Assembly (NCBI RefSeq): GCF_029212575.1
Contig: NZ_JARGPK010000091.1
Coordinates: 18,372-82,371, forward strand
From: Antarcticimicrobium sp.
Lineage (GTDB): Bacteria > Pseudomonadota > Alphaproteobacteria > Rhodobacterales > Rhodobacteraceae
Reading direction: 5' to 3'
Length of the DNA stretch: 64,000 nucleotides
Under the pieces are notes generated by a model. It was not told where the DNA came from and did no database searches. It worked only from the letters and a program-made list of their open reading frames with translations. Position 1 is the stretch's first letter. The number at the start of each line of letters is the position of its first letter. Positions 18,453 through 26,689 of the stretch are shown here, piece after piece. The translations under genes and the position numbers were made by a program.

Positions 18453-19847
18453 ATGTCCGATACCCAGACCAACAGTTTTCTGTCCGGGCCGCTCGGCCCG
18501 ATCTACCTCAGGACCGCCCTGCCGATCGTCTTCGTGATGGGCATGAACGGGTTGCTGACCGTCGCCGACGCGCTGTTTCTCGGCCACTTCGTCGGCCCCG
18601 AGGCGCTGGCCGCGGTCACGCTGATGTTCCCGATCTACATGCTGATCGTGGCGCTTTCGACGCTCGTCTCCTCGGGCATGTCCAGCATCCTGGCACGCCA
18701 CCTGGGCGCCCGGCGGATCGTTGAGGCGCGCGCGGTCTTTGCCGGCGCGCATGGCCTCGCGCTGGTCATGGGCTTGTTTCTGATCGCCTTTTTCCTCACC
18801 CTGGGGCGCCCGACCGCGCTGATGGCGGCCGGCGGCTCGGAAAGCCTGGCCGAGATGGGCCTCGTCTACCTGCGGATCACGGTGTTCTTTTCGCCGGTGC
18901 TCTTCGTGCTCTCGGTCAACTCCGATGCCCTGCGGAACGAGGGGCGGGTGGGCTTGATGGCGGCGATGAGCCTTTTGGTGTCGCTGGCCAACATCGGCTT
19001 CAACTACCTGCTGATCGCCGTGCTCGACATGGGGGTCGCAGGCTCGGCCTATGGCACGGCGATGGCGCAGGCGCTTGCGCTTTGTATCATCCTGGCCTTT
19101 CGCATCTTCGGCGAGACCGGGCTGCGGCCCACGGCGCTGTTGCGGCATTCGCCGCGGACCTCGTGGGGGGGAATATTCGCGCTCGGCGCGCCGCAAAGCC
19201 TGAGTTTCATCGGGCTGGCGCTTGGTTCGGGGGCGATCCTCGCCGCGCTGCAAGGGGTGCAGGTTCCGCAGTACGAGGCGACGGTCTCGGCCTATGGAAT
19301 CGTCACGCGGCTGATCACCTTCGCTTTCCTGCCGCTGCTGGGCCTGTCCCATGCGATGCAGACGATCACCGGCAACAACTACGGCGCCGGGGACCTGCGC
19401 CGCAGCCAAACCAGCCTGAAGACGGCGCTGCTCACGGCCCTTGTCTACTGTGCCGCGATGCAGCTTTGCCTGAGCCTGTTCGCCGCGCCCCTCGGCGGCG
19501 CCTTCGTCGACGACCCGCAGGTCGTCGCACAGGTGGCACGTATCCTTCCGGTGATCGGGGGCGCCTTTTTCGCCGCCGGACCCCTGATGATGATCGCCTT
19601 GCATTTCCAGGCGATCGGCGACGCGGCACGCGCGGCCCTGCTGGGGTTGAGCAAACCCTATCTCTTCGCGATCCCGCTGACATTCGGTCTTGCCGCCGGG
19701 TTCGGCGAACCTGGCATCTGGTTTGCCGGTCCGTTGGCGGAGGGCATGCTTTTGGGGCTGACGGGCCTCGTGCTGATGCAACTTGCCAGGACCCAGGCCT
19801 TGAAGTGGGGTCTGTTTGAAACACCGATGAAAGGAGCGGGCAAATGA
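18453..19847 (+). CDS. MATE family efflux transporter
   Basis: 464 aa with about 12 hydrophobic segments. The start at 18453 follows GAGAGGAG at suitable spacing. The first helix region (LPIVFVMGMNGLLTVADALFLGHFVG) and the repeated NFNYLLI-like helices of the N- and C-lobes fit the MATE fold, which extrudes cationic drugs or metabolites using Na+ or H+. The stop overlaps the next gene by 4 bases, so the small DUF gene downstream is co-translated. The substrate cannot be inferred. Confidence 0.88.
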   Translation: MSDTQTNSFLSGPLGPIYLRTALPIVFVMGMNGLLTVADALFLGHFVGPEALAAVTLMFPIYMLIVALSTLVSSGMSSILARHLGARRIVEARAVFAGAHGLALVMGLFLIAFFLTLGRPTALMAAGGSESLAEMGLVYLRITVFFSPVLFVLSVNSDALRNEGRVGLMAAMSLLVSLANIGFNYLLIAVLDMGVAGSAYGTAMAQALALCIILAFRIFGETGLRPTALLRHSPRTSWGGIFALGAPQSLSFIGLALGSGAILAALQGVQVPQYEATVSAYGIVTRLITFAFLPLLGLSHAMQTITGNNYGAGDLRRSQTSLKTALLTALVYCAAMQLCLSLFAAPLGGAFVDDPQVVAQVARILPVIGGAFFAAGPLMMIALHFQAIGDAARAALLGLSKPYLFAIPLTFGLAAGFGEPGIWFAGPLAEGMLLGLTGLVLMQLARTQALKWGLFETPMKGAGK

Positions 19848-20272
19848 CTCGCCAATTGCCGACGATTGCCGAGGCCAAACAGCAGGCCAGGCGGCTGCGT
19901 GACGATCTTGCCGCACAGGGCACCGAGGTGGGCCACGCGCAGGCGCTGGAGATGGTGGCCCATCAGCTCGGGTTTCGGGACTGGAACACCTGTCACGCCG
20001 CGATCGGCAATCGCCCGCCGGATGGTTTCACGCCGGGCGGGCGGGTGCGCGGGCGGTATCTGGGTCAGGGGTTCGAGGCGACCGTGATCGGGGTCGAGAT
20101 GCCGCGCCCCGGCTGGTATCGGCTGGAGCTTGATCTTGACGAAGCGGTCGACGTGGTGACCTTCGACAGCTTCTCGAATTTCCGCAAGCGGATCCGGGGA
20201 ACCGTGGGTCCGTCGGGCGTGTCGCGCGAGCGCACCTCGGACGGGGCGCCGCATCTGGAGCTTGATATCTGA
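19844..20272 (+). CDS. Glyoxalase-superfamily-related small protein
   Basis: 142 aa. The N-terminal 50 residues match a short helical module seen in proteins annotated as glyoxalase-related (LRDDLAAQG...VGHAQALEMVAHQLGFRDWNTCHAAI). The C-terminal half is beta-rich (GRVRGRYLGQGFEATVIGVEM) and could form a small barrel. It starts inside the MATE gene (ATGA overlap), suggesting a shared role, but none is known. No metal-binding glyoxalase residues are apparent. Confidence 0.7.
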   Translation: MTRQLPTIAEAKQQARRLRDDLAAQGTEVGHAQALEMVAHQLGFRDWNTCHAAIGNRPPDGFTPGGRVRGRYLGQGFEATVIGVEMPRPGWYRLELDLDEAVDVVTFDSFSNFRKRIRGTVGPSGVSRERTSDGAPHLELDI

Positions 20273-20318
20273 TGGCGCTGCGCCTTCGGGCGCATCGCCG
20301 CCGGTTGCGGATTGGCAG

Positions 20319-20690
20319 TCAGCGCCCCTCCGCCGGGGCGCGGGAGAGGGCCGCCATGAGCCAGAAGAACCAGACGATATAGCCAAACCCTAAGACCACC
20401 CCCGCGCCATCGCTGAGCGCGGGCAGCAGGGTCAGCAGCCCGCTCACCCCCACCAATCCGCCGAACCAGGGCAGCGGGCCGGGCAGCAGCCCCGAGACCC
20501 GCGCCGCGCCTGCGACCAGAACCGCCCGGAGACCGCCGGCGACGACCAGCGTCGCCCAGAGCTGGCCAAAGCCCCGCACCAGCGGCGCGAGAACCGGCGC
20601 GCCGGCATGAAGCACCGCGCCCAGGGCAATGGCGAGCGCGGCCAGCACCAGCCCGTTCACCACGTGGATGGTCAGGGTCCAGACCGACAT
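20319..20690 (-). CDS. Small integral membrane protein, unknown function
   Basis: 123 aa with four hydrophobic segments: about residues 5-27, 35-62, 70-88 and 97-115 (ending YIVWFFWLMAALS). The in-frame opening continues far upstream on this strand but only as the shadow of the AraC gene, so Met at 20690 is taken as the start. It is divergent from the AraC-type gene with almost no space between the two starts, so one of the two starts may be misplaced. No family recognised. Confidence 0.6.
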   Translation of the reverse strand: MSVWTLTIHVVNGLVLAALAIALGAVLHAGAPVLAPLVRGFGQLWATLVVAGGLRAVLVAGAARVSGLLPGPLPWFGGLVGVSGLLTLLPALSDGAGVVLGFGYIVWFFWLMAALSRAPAEGR

Positions 20691-20699
20691 CAGCCCGTG

Positions 20700-21722
20700 G
20701 TGCGCGGCAAGGAAGGCCACGATTGCGCCGGGGTCGGCGGCGCTTGTGCCACAGCCGGCGCCGATCGCGCTGCGCTGATAACTGCGGCGGGGCTGGATGG
20801 ACTCGATCTGACCGATCAGGATGCCCGCGTCCCGCTCGACCGGTTTCAGAGCCTGACGCTGCACGCCAAGGCCGCCACCGGCGATCCCGCCTTCGTGCTG
20901 CATCACGAGATGGACACCCAGATCGCCGAGATTTCGGTCGTCGGGCTGATCGTGCATTCCTGCCGCACCCTGGGCGAGGCGCTGTCGCAGCTCAACCGCT
21001 ATGGCAAGCTGACGGTCGAGGTGGACGGGATGGACGGGCAGGAGCGGTTCGGCACCGAGCTTACCCGCGACGGCGTCTGGATCATCGACAACCGGCCCGA
21101 TCCCAACGGGTTTCCCGAGCTGACCGAGGGCGGTTTCGGCCGCTTCATCGGCGAGTTCGCGCGCGAATTCCCTGGCCGCCCCTTTGCGCTGGCGGTCGAG
21201 GTCACCCACGCAGCGCCGGATTACGCGGCGGAGTACGGGGCGCTGTGGCGCTGTCCGGTTACTTTTGGCGCGCCGCGCAACGCCATGCTGATCGCGGCGG
21301 AGTGGCTGGAACAGGCATTCGACAACCACATCGCCTATGTCTTTGGCGTCTTTACCGACAAGGCCGACACGCTGCTGGCCGAACTGGACCGTCAGGACGG
21401 TCTGCGCGCGCGGATCGAGGCGCATCTGTTGCCGGTCCTGCACAAGGGCGAGATCTCGGTCGAGGCGGTGGCCGCCGAGATGGGGATGAGCCGCCAGACC
21501 CTTTATCGCCGCCTGAAAGAGGAGGGGGTGACCTTCGCCGCGCTGCTCGATGACCTGCGCTGCCGGATGGCCTCCGACTATCTCACCGCGCGCAAGGTCT
21601 CGGTGAACGAAACCACTTATCTCGTGGGCTTTTCCGAGGCCTCGTCCTTTGTCCGCGCGTTCCGGCGCTGGACTGGCCAGACCCCGGCGGAGTTCCGAAG
21701 CGGGCGCGCGATTATCCCCTAA
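20700..21722 (+). CDS. AraC family transcriptional regulator (OruR-like)
   Basis: About 340 aa. The N-terminal two-thirds resembles the arabinose-binding-like domain of OruR/ArgR-type regulators (DRAALITAAGLD, then FVLHHEMDTQIAEISVVG). The C-terminal 100 residues hold the two helix-turn-helix motifs (VEAVAAEMGMSRQTLYRRL and ETTYLVGFSEASSFVRAFRRW), ending TPAEFR as is typical. The start is uncertain: GTG codons at 20697 and 20700 are the nearest plausible ones and neither has a clear ribosome site. It ends 4 bases into the convergent NAD(P)-binding gene and probably regulates a neighbour. Confidence 0.85.
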   Translation: MRGKEGHDCAGVGGACATAGADRAALITAAGLDGLDLTDQDARVPLDRFQSLTLHAKAATGDPAFVLHHEMDTQIAEISVVGLIVHSCRTLGEALSQLNRYGKLTVEVDGMDGQERFGTELTRDGVWIIDNRPDPNGFPELTEGGFGRFIGEFAREFPGRPFALAVEVTHAAPDYAAEYGALWRCPVTFGAPRNAMLIAAEWLEQAFDNHIAYVFGVFTDKADTLLAELDRQDGLRARIEAHLLPVLHKGEISVEAVAAEMGMSRQTLYRRLKEEGVTFAALLDDLRCRMASDYLTARKVSVNETTYLVGFSEASSFVRAFRRWTGQTPAEFRSGRAIIP

Positions 21723-22573
21723 CCGGTCTTTGCCGCAGCGCGGAAGTGGTCGATCAGGTGGCGGGTGCCGCAGGGGGTGCCGACCATGTCGCGACCCATC
21801 GCGGTGAGGAAGAATTGCGCCGGGCCGTGGATGTGGCGCGGCGTGACCCGGGGCAGGACGGCCAGCGCGAGGCGGCGCAGCGCGTCGGGCAGGTGGGTGA
21901 TCCGCGGCTCCTTCGCGAGGCTGTCGAAGGCCAGCCGCGCCAGATCATTCTGGCTCAGCACGTCGGGGCCGCCGACGTCGAGCCAGGGCCTTTCGGCCGC
22001 GACCGCCTCGGCCACCGCCTCGGCCAGATCGGCGCCGTGGATCGGGTTCAGCCGATGCGCCCCCCTGCCGAACAGCCAGACGCGCCCGGCGCGCGCCATG
22101 TTCAGGAAATCCGCCATGTCCGAGAAATACCCCGAGGGGGCGACGAGGGTGGAGGCGATGGGGGCCGCCTGCAGATCATCGACAAAGGCCTGTTTCGCCG
22201 CGACCAGCGGCACGTGACCCATGCTCTCGGCGCCCAGCACATGGATATAGGCAAAGCGGTCGACGCCCGCCTCCAAGGCCCGGTCCAGCAGGTTGCGGTT
22301 GGCCTGGTAATCCACGTCGCGATAGCTCAGCCCGTCTTTCTGGCGGGTGATCCCGAGGCTGGAGACCACCAGGTCGACCCCCTGCATCACCCCGGCCAGG
22401 GTATCCGGGCGGGTCGCCTCGGCCTCGATCAGCTCATGCGCGATGAGGCCCGAGGCCTCGGCGCGGCGGGCATCGCGGACCAGCGCCCGGACATGCCAGC
22501 GGCGCTCGACATAGGTGCGGACAAGGTGGCGCCCGAGATAGCCGGTCGCGCCGGCGATGAGAACGGTTTTCAT
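21719..22573 (-). CDS. NAD(P)H-binding atypical SDR (NmrA/NDUFA9-like)
   Basis: 284 aa. The nucleotide motif GATGYLGRHL sits at residues 8-17. RALVRD near residue 34 suggests NADP preference and the SSLGITRQKDG segment lies near residue 91. The classical YxxxK is replaced by a YIHVLGAES segment, as in atypical SDRs such as NmrA and NDUFA9-like proteins, which often act as redox sensors or quinone-related assembly proteins. It converges on the AraC gene with a 4-base overlap. Confidence 0.8.
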   Translation of the reverse strand: MKTVLIAGATGYLGRHLVRTYVERRWHVRALVRDARRAEASGLIAHELIEAEATRPDTLAGVMQGVDLVVSSLGITRQKDGLSYRDVDYQANRNLLDRALEAGVDRFAYIHVLGAESMGHVPLVAAKQAFVDDLQAAPIASTLVAPSGYFSDMADFLNMARAGRVWLFGRGAHRLNPIHGADLAEAVAEAVAAERPWLDVGGPDVLSQNDLARLAFDSLAKEPRITHLPDALRRLALAVLPRVTPRHIHGPAQFFLTAMGRDMVGTPCGTRHLIDHFRAAAKTG

Positions 22574-22604
22574 GTCTTGATCCTCTCAGGCTTCGGGCGG
22601 CGTG

Positions 22605-22952
22605 TCAGGGTATACCAACGATCCCGCCGCAGATCATCATCAGGCAGAGGACCGGCATCGTGGTGAGTGTCATCGCCGCGCCCCCGGTCAGCCCTGCCGC
22701 CGCGCCTTCGCCGGCGGTGGCATCGTCATCCGCCGCGCCCAGGGCCACGCCGAGACCGGCGCCGAGCACTGCCGCGCCCAGCGTTTCCTGATCGAACTGG
22801 CGCTGGTCCCTGGCAAGGGTCTGGCCGGCGGCAAGGTCGGCCCGGTAGGCGGCGGATTCCGGGCCGTCGAGAATGGGGGTATCGCGCGCGCCGCTGTCGG
22901 CACAGGCGCCAAGGCCGATCAGGGCCGCGAGAAGAAGGGGGGCGGGTTTCAT
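22605..22952 (-). CDS. Small lipoprotein
   Basis: 115 aa. A type II signal peptide with lipobox LGAC gives Cys17 as the lipidated residue. After an acidic segment (about residues 27-58) the protein is Gly/Ala-rich and ends with a hydrophobic stretch (about residues 97-115), so it may be attached at both ends. Function unknown. It lies 31 bases upstream (same strand) of the NAD(P)-binding gene and may be co-transcribed with it. Confidence 0.7.
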   Translation of the reverse strand: MKPAPLLLAALIGLGACADSGARDTPILDGPESAAYRADLAAGQTLARDQRQFDQETLGAAVLGAGLGVALGAADDDATAGEGAAAGLTGGAAMTLTTMPVLCLMMICGGIVGIP

Positions 22953-23098
22953 GGGTGTTTGCCTCGACAGGGTGTTGATGTGTCGATGGCGGGTTTAGGA
23001 CCCTAGGGGCGATCCGGACATGACCGCCGGGGCCGAGGGGTTGACCGCTGGTCTCAAACGCCCGCGTCGCGGGGCGGGCAGGGGATGTGCCCCTGCGC

Positions 23099-23386
23099 TC
23101 AGCGGTCCTCGTCTTTATCCTGCACCGCCGCGCGCGGGCGCACGGGAAAGCTGGCGCGGGTCAGCAGGCGGCCGCTGTCATCGACGATGAACCGGCAGGC
23201 TTTCGATCCGTGGTGAAAGGTCAGGCGCCAGCGACCGCTGTCCTCGTCCACGCCCGCCTCGCAGCGCGAGGTGATCCGGCCGTCACGCATCCGTTCCTTG
23301 ACCTGCGCCGGCGTCAGCCCCAGCGCCTCGGCCAGCAGGGTCGCATCCACGGCGAACCCGTCGCCGTCGCGTTCGATTGTGGTCAT
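23099..23386 (-). CDS. DUF6522 family small protein
   Basis: 95 aa from the ATG at 23386, which is preceded by AGGAGGG; an in-frame upstream start would add residues without protein character. The sequence has an N-terminal helix-turn (LLAEALGLTPAQVKERMRDG) and a beta-rich C-terminal half with the GRWRLTFHHGSKACRFIVDD strand pair. As I recall, genes of this family often sit near nitrogen-oxide or denitrification genes; here it lies beside an NsrR-type regulator, in the same orientation. Role unknown. Confidence 0.75.
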   Translation of the reverse strand: MTTIERDGDGFAVDATLLAEALGLTPAQVKERMRDGRITSRCEAGVDEDSGRWRLTFHHGSKACRFIVDDSGRLLTRASFPVRPRAAVQDKDEDR

Positions 23387-23435
23387 CGGTCGTCCCTCCT
23401 GATGTTTCGGACGCTGCACATGGTCTTGCGCCGCC

Positions 23436-23852
23436 TCATGCCGTGGGTGCCGGGGCCAGGGCGACATCGGCCAGCGTCGAACGGTCGAGGTCGGCGAGGA
23501 AGGCCGCCTCGGCGCTGCGGAACCGGATTTTCAGCCGGCATTGCGCGTCGATGACGCAGTTTCCGCCGTCTGTGCCCAGGCATTCGACCAGCGGCTGATC
23601 CTGCTCCAGCAGCCGGACCACCGATCCGAGGCGGATCTCTTCGGCCGGTCGCGCCAGGACCGCCCCGCCGCCGCCGCCCCGGCGGGTTTCGATCAGCCCG
23701 GCGCGCGCGAGGCGCTGCATGATCTTGGCCAGGTGGTTGCGCGAGAGCTGGAACTCTGCCGCCAGTTCCGCGGTGGAAAAGGCGCGCTTCGGCGCGCTGG
23801 CCATGCGCATCAGCATGCGCAGCCCGTAGTCGGTGAAGGAGGTGAGACGCAT
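23436..23852 (-). CDS. Rrf2 family transcriptional regulator, NsrR-like
   Basis: 138 aa. The N-terminal winged helix begins MRLTSFTDYGLRMLMRMA, typical of NsrR, and the cluster-binding cysteines are Cys91, Cys99 and Cys105 with C-x7-C-x5-C spacing. NsrR proteins carry an Fe-S cluster that reacts with nitric oxide and derepresses NO-detoxifying genes. The start is Met at 23852, where the homology begins. A near-palindromic operator lies 21 bases upstream, between this gene and the divergent globin gene, so it probably represses both. The exact sensor identity (NsrR versus another Rrf2 protein) is inferred from sequence and context. Confidence 0.85.
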   Translation of the reverse strand: MRLTSFTDYGLRMLMRMASAPKRAFSTAELAAEFQLSRNHLAKIMQRLARAGLIETRRGGGGGAVLARPAEEIRLGSVVRLLEQDQPLVECLGTDGGNCVIDAQCRLKIRFRSAEAAFLADLDRSTLADVALAPAPTA

Positions 23853-23872
23853 GATCGCAGGAGGTTCCTTTG

Positions 23873-23895
23873 AATAGGCATTTACAATACCTATT
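23873..23895. promoter_or_regulatory. Palindromic Rrf2/NsrR-type operator
   Basis: A 23-base imperfect palindrome with arms AATAGGCATT and AATACCTATT around a three-base centre. The two halves match at 18 of 23 positions when compared with the reverse complement. Size and AT-rich arms fit known NsrR boxes. It lies between the divergent NsrR-like and globin starts and is the obvious candidate for control of the globin-folate-ubiTUV operon. Confidence 0.75.
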
Positions 23896-23940
23896 AGCGG
23901 GGATAGGCAGGATTTCAAGCGCGAATCCGGGAGAGCCTTG

Positions 23941-24399
23941 ATGAAACGTTCCGACACTACACCGCGTACTGCCTCTGCCCGGCCGGACATGACGGCCGCG
24001 TTGATGGCGCGGACCGGGCTGGACGAAGAGATACTCAGCGAGTTGGTGCACAGGTTCTACGGCAAGGTGCGCGGCGATGGGGTGCTGGGGCCGATCTTCG
24101 AGGCGCGGATCACCGATTGGGCGCCGCATCTGGAGCGTATGGTGGCGTTTTGGTCCTCGGTGGCATTGATGACCGGACGCTATCATGGGGCGCCGGTCCC
24201 GGCCCATGCAAGCCTGCCGGTGACATGGGCGCATTTCGACCGCTGGCTGGCACTGTTTCGCGAAACGGCGCAGCAGGTTTGCACGCCGGAGGGCGCGCGT
24301 CATGTGACCGAGGCCGCCGAGCGCATCGCAAGATCGCTGCACATGGCGGTCGAGGATGCGGCCATGACGGAGAGCGCAGCAGCGCCGGCATTGCGTTGA
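23941..24399 (+). CDS. Group III truncated hemoglobin
   Basis: 152 aa. The globin pattern is visible: ELVHRFYGKVRGDGVLGPIF near residue 35 (helix B and CD region with the Phe-Tyr pair), WAPHLERMVAFWSSVALMTGRYHGAP near residue 60 and the proximal His most likely in HASLPVTWAHFDRWL near residue 85. Group III truncated globins bind O2 and NO and are often linked to nitrosative stress or microaerobic growth. The ATG at 23941 has GGGAGAG upstream; a TTG just before it is possible. It lies 45 bases after the NsrR-type operator. Confidence 0.88.
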   Translation: MKRSDTTPRTASARPDMTAALMARTGLDEEILSELVHRFYGKVRGDGVLGPIFEARITDWAPHLERMVAFWSSVALMTGRYHGAPVPAHASLPVTWAHFDRWLALFRETAQQVCTPEGARHVTEAAERIARSLHMAVEDAAMTESAAAPALR

Positions 24400-24460
24400 T
24401 CGGGGGGAATGGAAATGCGATTCGAATTGTCCCCGCGACGTGAACAGGGAGGCCGGATAA

Positions 24461-25159
24461 ATGCAGGATAGTGACGCCTCGGGCAGCTATGCCTCTCCCC
24501 CCTGCATGGCGGCAGAGGTGGCGCCGGATTACTTCGATCCGCTGGCGGTTGACCCCGCGCAGGCGCGCGATGTGGCGCGCTGGCGCCGGGCCGAGCGGGC
24601 GCGGCTGCGCGCGATGCGGCAGGCGCTGAGCGTCGAGGCCCGGGACGCGATCGGACAGGCGCTGTCCTGGCACTTGCGCGGGTTGCTCGCGGCGCGAATC
24701 GAGCCGCTGCGGGGCAGGGTCCTGTCCGGCTACTGGCCGATCAAGGGGGAACCGGACCTGCGCCCGCTGCTGGCCGAACTGCACGCCGCCGGTGTCACCG
24801 TCGCGTTGCCGGTGGTCGAGGTGAAGGCCGCGCCGCTGGCGTTCCGCCGCTGGACCCCGGACACCAGAATGGTGCGGGGAGACTGGAACATCCCGGTGCC
24901 GCCGCCCGAGGCCGATCCGCTGTTCCCCGATATCATGCTGGCGCCGCTGATGGGCTGGGACGGGGCAGGCTATCGCCTCGGCTACGGCGGCGGATATTTC
25001 GACCGCACGCTGGCGGCTTGCGCGCCACGTCCGTTCACCATCGGGATCGGGTTGCAGGCGGCACGCCTTGCCTCGATCTATCCGCAACCTCATGACATCC
25101 CGCTCGACACCATCGTGACCGAGGCGGGGGTCCAGTTCCCGGAGGAGGTCCAGCGATGA
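24461..25159 (+). CDS. 5-formyltetrahydrofolate cyclo-ligase family protein
   Basis: 232 aa. An N-terminal extension of about 40 residues precedes the basic RAERARLRAMRQALS helix. The nucleotide/substrate motif KGEPDLRPL is near residue 98 and the hallmark LGYGGGYFDR is near residue 175. The known reaction converts 5-formyl-THF to 5,10-methenyl-THF with ATP. It lies between a globin and ubiT, with a 4-base overlap into ubiT, so it is part of the O2-independent ubiquinone operon; whether it supplies folate for that pathway or does something else is not known. Confidence 0.87.
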   Translation: MQDSDASGSYASPPCMAAEVAPDYFDPLAVDPAQARDVARWRRAERARLRAMRQALSVEARDAIGQALSWHLRGLLAARIEPLRGRVLSGYWPIKGEPDLRPLLAELHAAGVTVALPVVEVKAAPLAFRRWTPDTRMVRGDWNIPVPPPEADPLFPDIMLAPLMGWDGAGYRLGYGGGYFDRTLAACAPRPFTIGIGLQAARLASIYPQPHDIPLDTIVTEAGVQFPEEVQR

Positions 25160-25686
25160 CCATTGATCCTGGCGCAGTGCTGCCTCCCCGGCCGCCCGGC
25201 GCGGGCGCCTTCGCCCGCCTGGCCGCGACTCTGGTTCAGCCAATCCTTGGCCGGGTCGTGCGCCGCGTCGCGGCGCGGCACGCCTCGCTTTTCGCGCGCC
25301 TGGGGCCGCACCAGGGCACCGATTTCGTGATCGATCCGGTTGAATTTCCCTTTGCGCTGCACCTGCGCCCGGACCCGAAGGCGCTGCTGTTTCGGGCCGT
25401 TCCGCGGGATGCGCTGCCCGTGGCCGGGGCGACCATCCGCGGCCGTTTCCTGATGTTTCTCGAACTGCTTGATTACGAAGAGGATGGCGACGCGGCCTTC
25501 TTCTCGCGCGATCTGGAGATCACCGGCGATACCGAGGCTGTGGTGCGCCTGCGCAACGCACTGGACGACGTGGACGGCTCCATCGCCGAGGAGGCCGCGG
25601 CGATGTTCGGCCCGCCCGGCCGCGCGATCCTGGGCCACCTGCGCCGCAAGTATTCCGATGATGCCATGCCAGGAGGTGAGCGATGA
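25156..25686 (+). CDS. ubiT: UbiT, SCP2-domain accessory factor of O2-independent ubiquinone synthesis
   Basis: 176 aa. The sequence has an N-terminal helix with Pro-rich start and an SCP2-type lipid-binding domain (DFVIDPVEFPFALHLRP near residue 55, FLMFLELLDYEEDGDAAFFSRDLEITGD near residue 97). UbiT binds isoprenoid quinone intermediates for the O2-independent hydroxylation route. It overlaps the cyclo-ligase upstream and ubiU downstream by 4 bases, which places it in the known ubiT-ubiU-ubiV order. Confidence 0.88.
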   Translation: MTIDPGAVLPPRPPGAGAFARLAATLVQPILGRVVRRVAARHASLFARLGPHQGTDFVIDPVEFPFALHLRPDPKALLFRAVPRDALPVAGATIRGRFLMFLELLDYEEDGDAAFFSRDLEITGDTEAVVRLRNALDDVDGSIAEEAAAMFGPPGRAILGHLRRKYSDDAMPGGER

Positions 25687-26684
25687 GCCTTGCTGAACTG
25701 ATCTGCCCGGCCGGAACCCCGGCCGCCCTGCGCACCGCTGTCGATGCCGGCGCCGATGCCGTCTATTGCGGGTTCCAGGACGCCACCAACGCGCGCAATT
25801 TCCCGGGGTTGAACTTCACCCCCGAGGAGCTGGAGGCGGCGGTGGCCTATGCCCATGCGCGTGGCACCAAGGTGCTGCTGGCGCTCAACACCTATCCGCC
25901 GGCGGGCAAGGTGGACCTGTGGCGCCACGCCGCCGATACCGGGGCGCGGATCGGGGTCGACGCCTTCATCGTCGCCGACATGGGGGTGGCCGACTATATC
26001 GCGCGCACCCATCCGGGCGTCCGGTTGCATCTGTCGGTGCAGGCGGCGGCCTCCAGCCCCGAGGCGATCCGCTATTACGTGGAGAATTTCGGGGTCAAGC
26101 GGGTGGTTCTGCCGCGCATCCTGACCATTCCCGAGATCCGCAAGATCCGGCAGGACATCCCCTGCGAGATCGAGACCTTCATCTTTGGCAATCACGGGCT
26201 GATGGTCGAGGGGCGATGCAGCCTGACCAACTATCTCACCGGCCAGTCGACCAACATGGACGGCGTCTGTTCGCCCGCCTCGGACGTGGAATACATCCGC
26301 GACGAAGCGACGGGAGAGATGTCGAGCTGTCTCAATGGGTTCACCATCGACCGCTTCGGTCCCGAGGAAAAGGCCGGTTATCCCACCATCTGCAAGGGCC
26401 GCTACACCGCCCCGCACCGGCCCGAGGGCTATTACGCCTTCGAGGAGCCGGTCAGCCTGAACCTGTCACGCCTGCTGCCCGAACTGATCGACGCCGGCGT
26501 GCATGCCTTCAAGATCGAAGGGCGGCAGCGGTCGAAGGCCTATGTGCGCAGCGTGGTCTCGTCCTTCCGCCGCGCGGTGGACGACATCCGCGCCGGGCGC
26601 ACGGCGAATATCGAGGACCTGGTGGCCCTGACCGAGGGCCAGAAACAGACCCAGGGCGCCTTCGAGACCAAGAAATGGCGGTGA
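25683..26684 (+). CDS. ubiU: UbiU, U32 family hydroxylase subunit with one cluster cysteine replaced
   Basis: 333 aa. The protein matches E. coli UbiU along its length, starting LICPAGTPAALRTAVDAGADAVYCG. Of the four [4Fe-4S] ligand positions, three are present: Cys179, Cys196 and Cys237. At the first position (E. coli Cys169) the sequence reads Gly172 in FGNHGLMVEGRC. Two further cysteines, Cys161 and Cys216, sit close by and could substitute. UbiU with UbiV hydroxylates the ubiquinone ring without O2. The start overlaps ubiT. The cysteine comparison is from memory of the E. coli sequence and should be aligned. Confidence 0.9.
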   Translation: MSLAELICPAGTPAALRTAVDAGADAVYCGFQDATNARNFPGLNFTPEELEAAVAYAHARGTKVLLALNTYPPAGKVDLWRHAADTGARIGVDAFIVADMGVADYIARTHPGVRLHLSVQAAASSPEAIRYYVENFGVKRVVLPRILTIPEIRKIRQDIPCEIETFIFGNHGLMVEGRCSLTNYLTGQSTNMDGVCSPASDVEYIRDEATGEMSSCLNGFTIDRFGPEEKAGYPTICKGRYTAPHRPEGYYAFEEPVSLNLSRLLPELIDAGVHAFKIEGRQRSKAYVRSVVSSFRRAVDDIRAGRTANIEDLVALTEGQKQTQGAFETKKWR

Positions 26685-26689
26685 CAGAC

